Assembly: GCA_029934265.1 (NCBI GenBank)
Contig: JAOZMN010000140.1
Span: 1-7,516, forward strand
DNA from: Bacteroidales bacterium
GTDB taxonomy: Bacteria; Bacteroidota; Bacteroidia; Bacteroidales; JAADGE01
Reading direction: 5' to 3'
DNA: 7,516 nt
In this document: positions 6,194 through 7,516 of the stretch, piece by piece
How positions within the stretch are numbered: position 1 is the first letter of the stretch
How the letters are laid out: the number at the start of each line of letters is the position of its first letter
Program-made: the position numbers and the translations under genes
The notes under the pieces: model-generated
What the model saw: the letters and a program-made list of their open reading frames with translations, nothing else
Told to the model about the DNA's origin: nothing
Databases searched by the model: none

Positions 6194-6232
6194 ACAATCA
6201 AAAATAGTCAATCACTTATTATATACAGCATT

Positions 6233-7516
6233 ATGAAAAAATTAATTATATTTTTATTATTTGTTTTACCGACAATACAACTTTATTCGCAAATAAACTG
6301 GTATAAAGGTACATGGCAATCTTTGTTTGAGAAATCGGAACAAACAGGTAAAGCTTTATTTATATACGCAAGTAACAACAGCAATTCGTGTTGGTGGCTG
6401 GAACAAGAGGTTTTTACGGATAAGGAAATAAGTAAATTTTATAACGATAATTTTATTTGCGTTAAATTTATTAATGATATTGACAATGCTGATTTTATTG
6501 ATGATGTCGCCACCATCAATAAATATCCATACATTATATATTACGAACCGAAATCGAGAACAGGTTACAAAAGCACCGGCGATATAAATGCCGAAGAGCT
6601 TATGAATTACGGAAAAACAATCGCAAATGAATTTCGTTTACGAAAATCGACATTACACAGAATAAACAGTCTTAACAGAGATACAAGTATTTCCGTTTAT
6701 AAAGTTCCGCATAACGACGGCAGATATTCGCTCGGAGTAAACGGCAAACGCCTGATGTACGGATACCCTTACCCTAATTCAACATCTCATTTTATTGTTT
6801 CGGCAAACGATAAAATTGCAAGCAATTCGACTCGTTTTCTATTAACGAAAGATTTAAAATATAAAGATTATCTTGATGTTGGTTTCACAAAAAGAGTTGT
6901 ACGAGCTTTAAAGAAAAAAAGATTTTTCCAAAGATTGTTTCAAATTTTCAAGAAAAAAAAGAAGAAAGATAAATATGTTACCGAAAAAAAATCACACAAA
7001 AGAAAGCATAAAAAAAACTTTGTCTTAAAAGCATATAAAGATGTCGAATATCTAAGCGATACATTATTGGTAAAATTTGAAGGTAATAATTCGATGCATT
7101 CAGAAATTAATTTCAAATTTAATAATTTAAAAATAAGACAAGAATTAATTCCTCTAAACAAAAACTTTGATTTATGCCGACAAGGAGACAGTACAAAATA
7201 TTACAGAATAGAATATACACTTAAAAATGAGTCCGATACAATTATAAAAAGCGGTTTATTGGTACTTTTCGATATGATGATTGATAACAACGATGCGGCA
7301 AAAATGGACGTTTTCGGTAAAAGTACAAGCAAAAAATCAAGATTGAACAGAAAAAATAAAGGCAAAAACATAAAATATACTCCAAAAGACAAAATAAAAA
7401 GAATACTTGTTTACAAAAACAAAAGAAAAACCAAAGATTTAACCGGCGATTTTCGTTTGGAAGATAATCCCGATGAAATTCATATTGGTTCTTGGGGACA
7501 TTTATATTCAACTCTT
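6233..7516 (+). CDS. Exported protein with degenerate thioredoxin-like domain and highly basic tract (runs off right edge)
   Basis: ATG at 6233-6235 opens a frame of 428 codons with no stop before the window end, so the C-terminus is missing. Residues 1-20 are a signal peptide ending 'LYSQ'. Residues about 22-135 look like a thioredoxin-fold domain of the DUF255/thioredoxin_7 type: 'GKALFIYAS' (39-47), then 'SNSCWWLEQEVFTDKEI' (50-66) where such proteins usually have CxxC, 'FICVKFIND' (74-82), and 'KYPYIIYY' (97-104) with the putative cis-Pro99. The first active-site Cys is replaced by Ser50; Cys53 remains, so ordinary dithiol oxidoreductase activity is unlikely. Residues 220-262 hold 22 Lys/Arg in 43. 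The C-terminal part ('SGLLVLFDMMIDNNDAAKMDV', 340-360 as a block; 'PDEIHIGSWGHLY', 413-425) I do not recognise. It stands alone on the plus strand. Function is unknown; the thioredoxin-like call is fairly confident. Confidence 0.82.
   Translation, partial: MKKLIIFLLFVLPTIQLYSQINWYKGTWQSLFEKSEQTGKALFIYASNNSNSCWWLEQEVFTDKEISKFYNDNFICVKFINDIDNADFIDDVATINKYPYIIYYEPKSRTGYKSTGDINAEELMNYGKTIANEFRLRKSTLHRINSLNRDTSISVYKVPHNDGRYSLGVNGKRLMYGYPYPNSTSHFIVSANDKIASNSTRFLLTKDLKYKDYLDVGFTKRVVRALKKKRFFQRLFQIFKKKKKKDKYVTEKKSHKRKHKKNFVLKAYKDVEYLSDTLLVKFEGNNSMHSEINFKFNNLKIRQELIPLNKNFDLCRQGDSTKYYRIEYTLKNESDTIIKSGLLVLFDMMIDNNDAAKMDVFGKSTSKKSRLNRKNKGKNIKYTPKDKIKRILVYKNKRKTKDLTGDFRLEDNPDEIHIGSWGHLYSTL

Larger units (their letters stand above)
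5627..6232. other. Divergent intergenic region, no supported gene
   Basis: 606 very AT-rich bases between gdhA (leftward) and the thioredoxin-like gene (rightward). The gdhA promoter lies at the left end. A 12-base direct repeat sits at 5816-5857, a TGTCATTT/AATGAC motif cluster at 6031-6116, and a 17-19 base imperfect direct repeat at 6153-6193. ATTCAA-GTT-TTGAAT (6012-6026) is a short inverted repeat. I find no TAnnTTTG octamer on the plus strand close to the start at 6233, so the promoter of the rightward gene is not located. A 65-codon minus-strand frame at 6211-6014 has no recognisable protein character. No tRNA or structured RNA is evident. Confidence 0.7.

Noticed and set aside
6014..6211. 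65-codon minus-strand frame in the divergent spacer
   Set aside because: Its translation has no recognisable domain, it coincides with the short repeats of the spacer, it has odd Trp/Tyr/Phe/Cys-rich composition typical of AT-rich noise, and no promoter is evident. A remnant of a decayed gene cannot be excluded.
6940..7511. Three minus-strand frames of 63-89 codons rich in Phe, Leu and Ser
   Set aside because: They are antisense shadows of the lysine/asparagine-rich plus-strand gene, which has a continuous 428-codon frame, a signal peptide and a recognisable domain.

Overview
The window looks like a chromosomal segment from a member of the Bacteroidota, probably Bacteroidales-like. The DNA is very AT-rich, with roughly one third G+C by eye. 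Start codons have A/T-rich leaders rather than Shine-Dalgarno sequences. Several upstream regions carry the phylum-type promoter (TTTG, about 19 bases, TAnnTTTG). The proteins themselves (MBOAT plus SGNH pair, a SpoIIE-type phosphatase with an 'INYAKRIQQA' linker, a hexameric-type GdhA, exported proteins ending their signal peptides in '-SQ') also fit this phylum. I cannot name a genus.

Layout. Six genes run leftward (minus strand) and one runs rightward. Reading leftward from 5626 they are: gdhA (NADP-type glutamate dehydrogenase, 5626-4286); a regulator with a CRP/FNR-like sensor domain fused to a SpoIIE/PP2C serine phosphatase (4114-2891); rnhA (ribonuclease HI, 2843-2367); a secreted alpha/beta-hydrolase esterase (2278-1487); a membrane-anchored SGNH hydrolase (1418-636); and the N-terminal 167 residues of an MBOAT O-acyltransferase (502 to the left edge). 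The phosphatase and rnhA are 47 bases apart and may share a transcript. SGNH plus MBOAT form a recognisable pair for O-acetylating an extracytoplasmic polymer, and the exported esterase next to them could act on related esters (inference only).

To the right of gdhA lies a 606-base divergent intergenic region (5627-6232). It holds the gdhA promoter and several short repeats near its right end. From 6233 an uninterrupted rightward frame runs off the right edge: an exported protein with a degenerate thioredoxin-like domain (SxxC in place of CxxC), then an extremely basic tract and an unrecognised C-terminal region.

There is no tRNA, rRNA, CRISPR array, insertion sequence or prophage gene that I can support. 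The points most worth a second look are the sensor-phosphatase fusion, a hairpin terminator that physically overlaps the phosphatase promoter (which also fixes that gene's start), the unusual thioredoxin-like protein, and the helically spaced repeats upstream of it. I see no convincing evidence of a wholly new multi-gene system.
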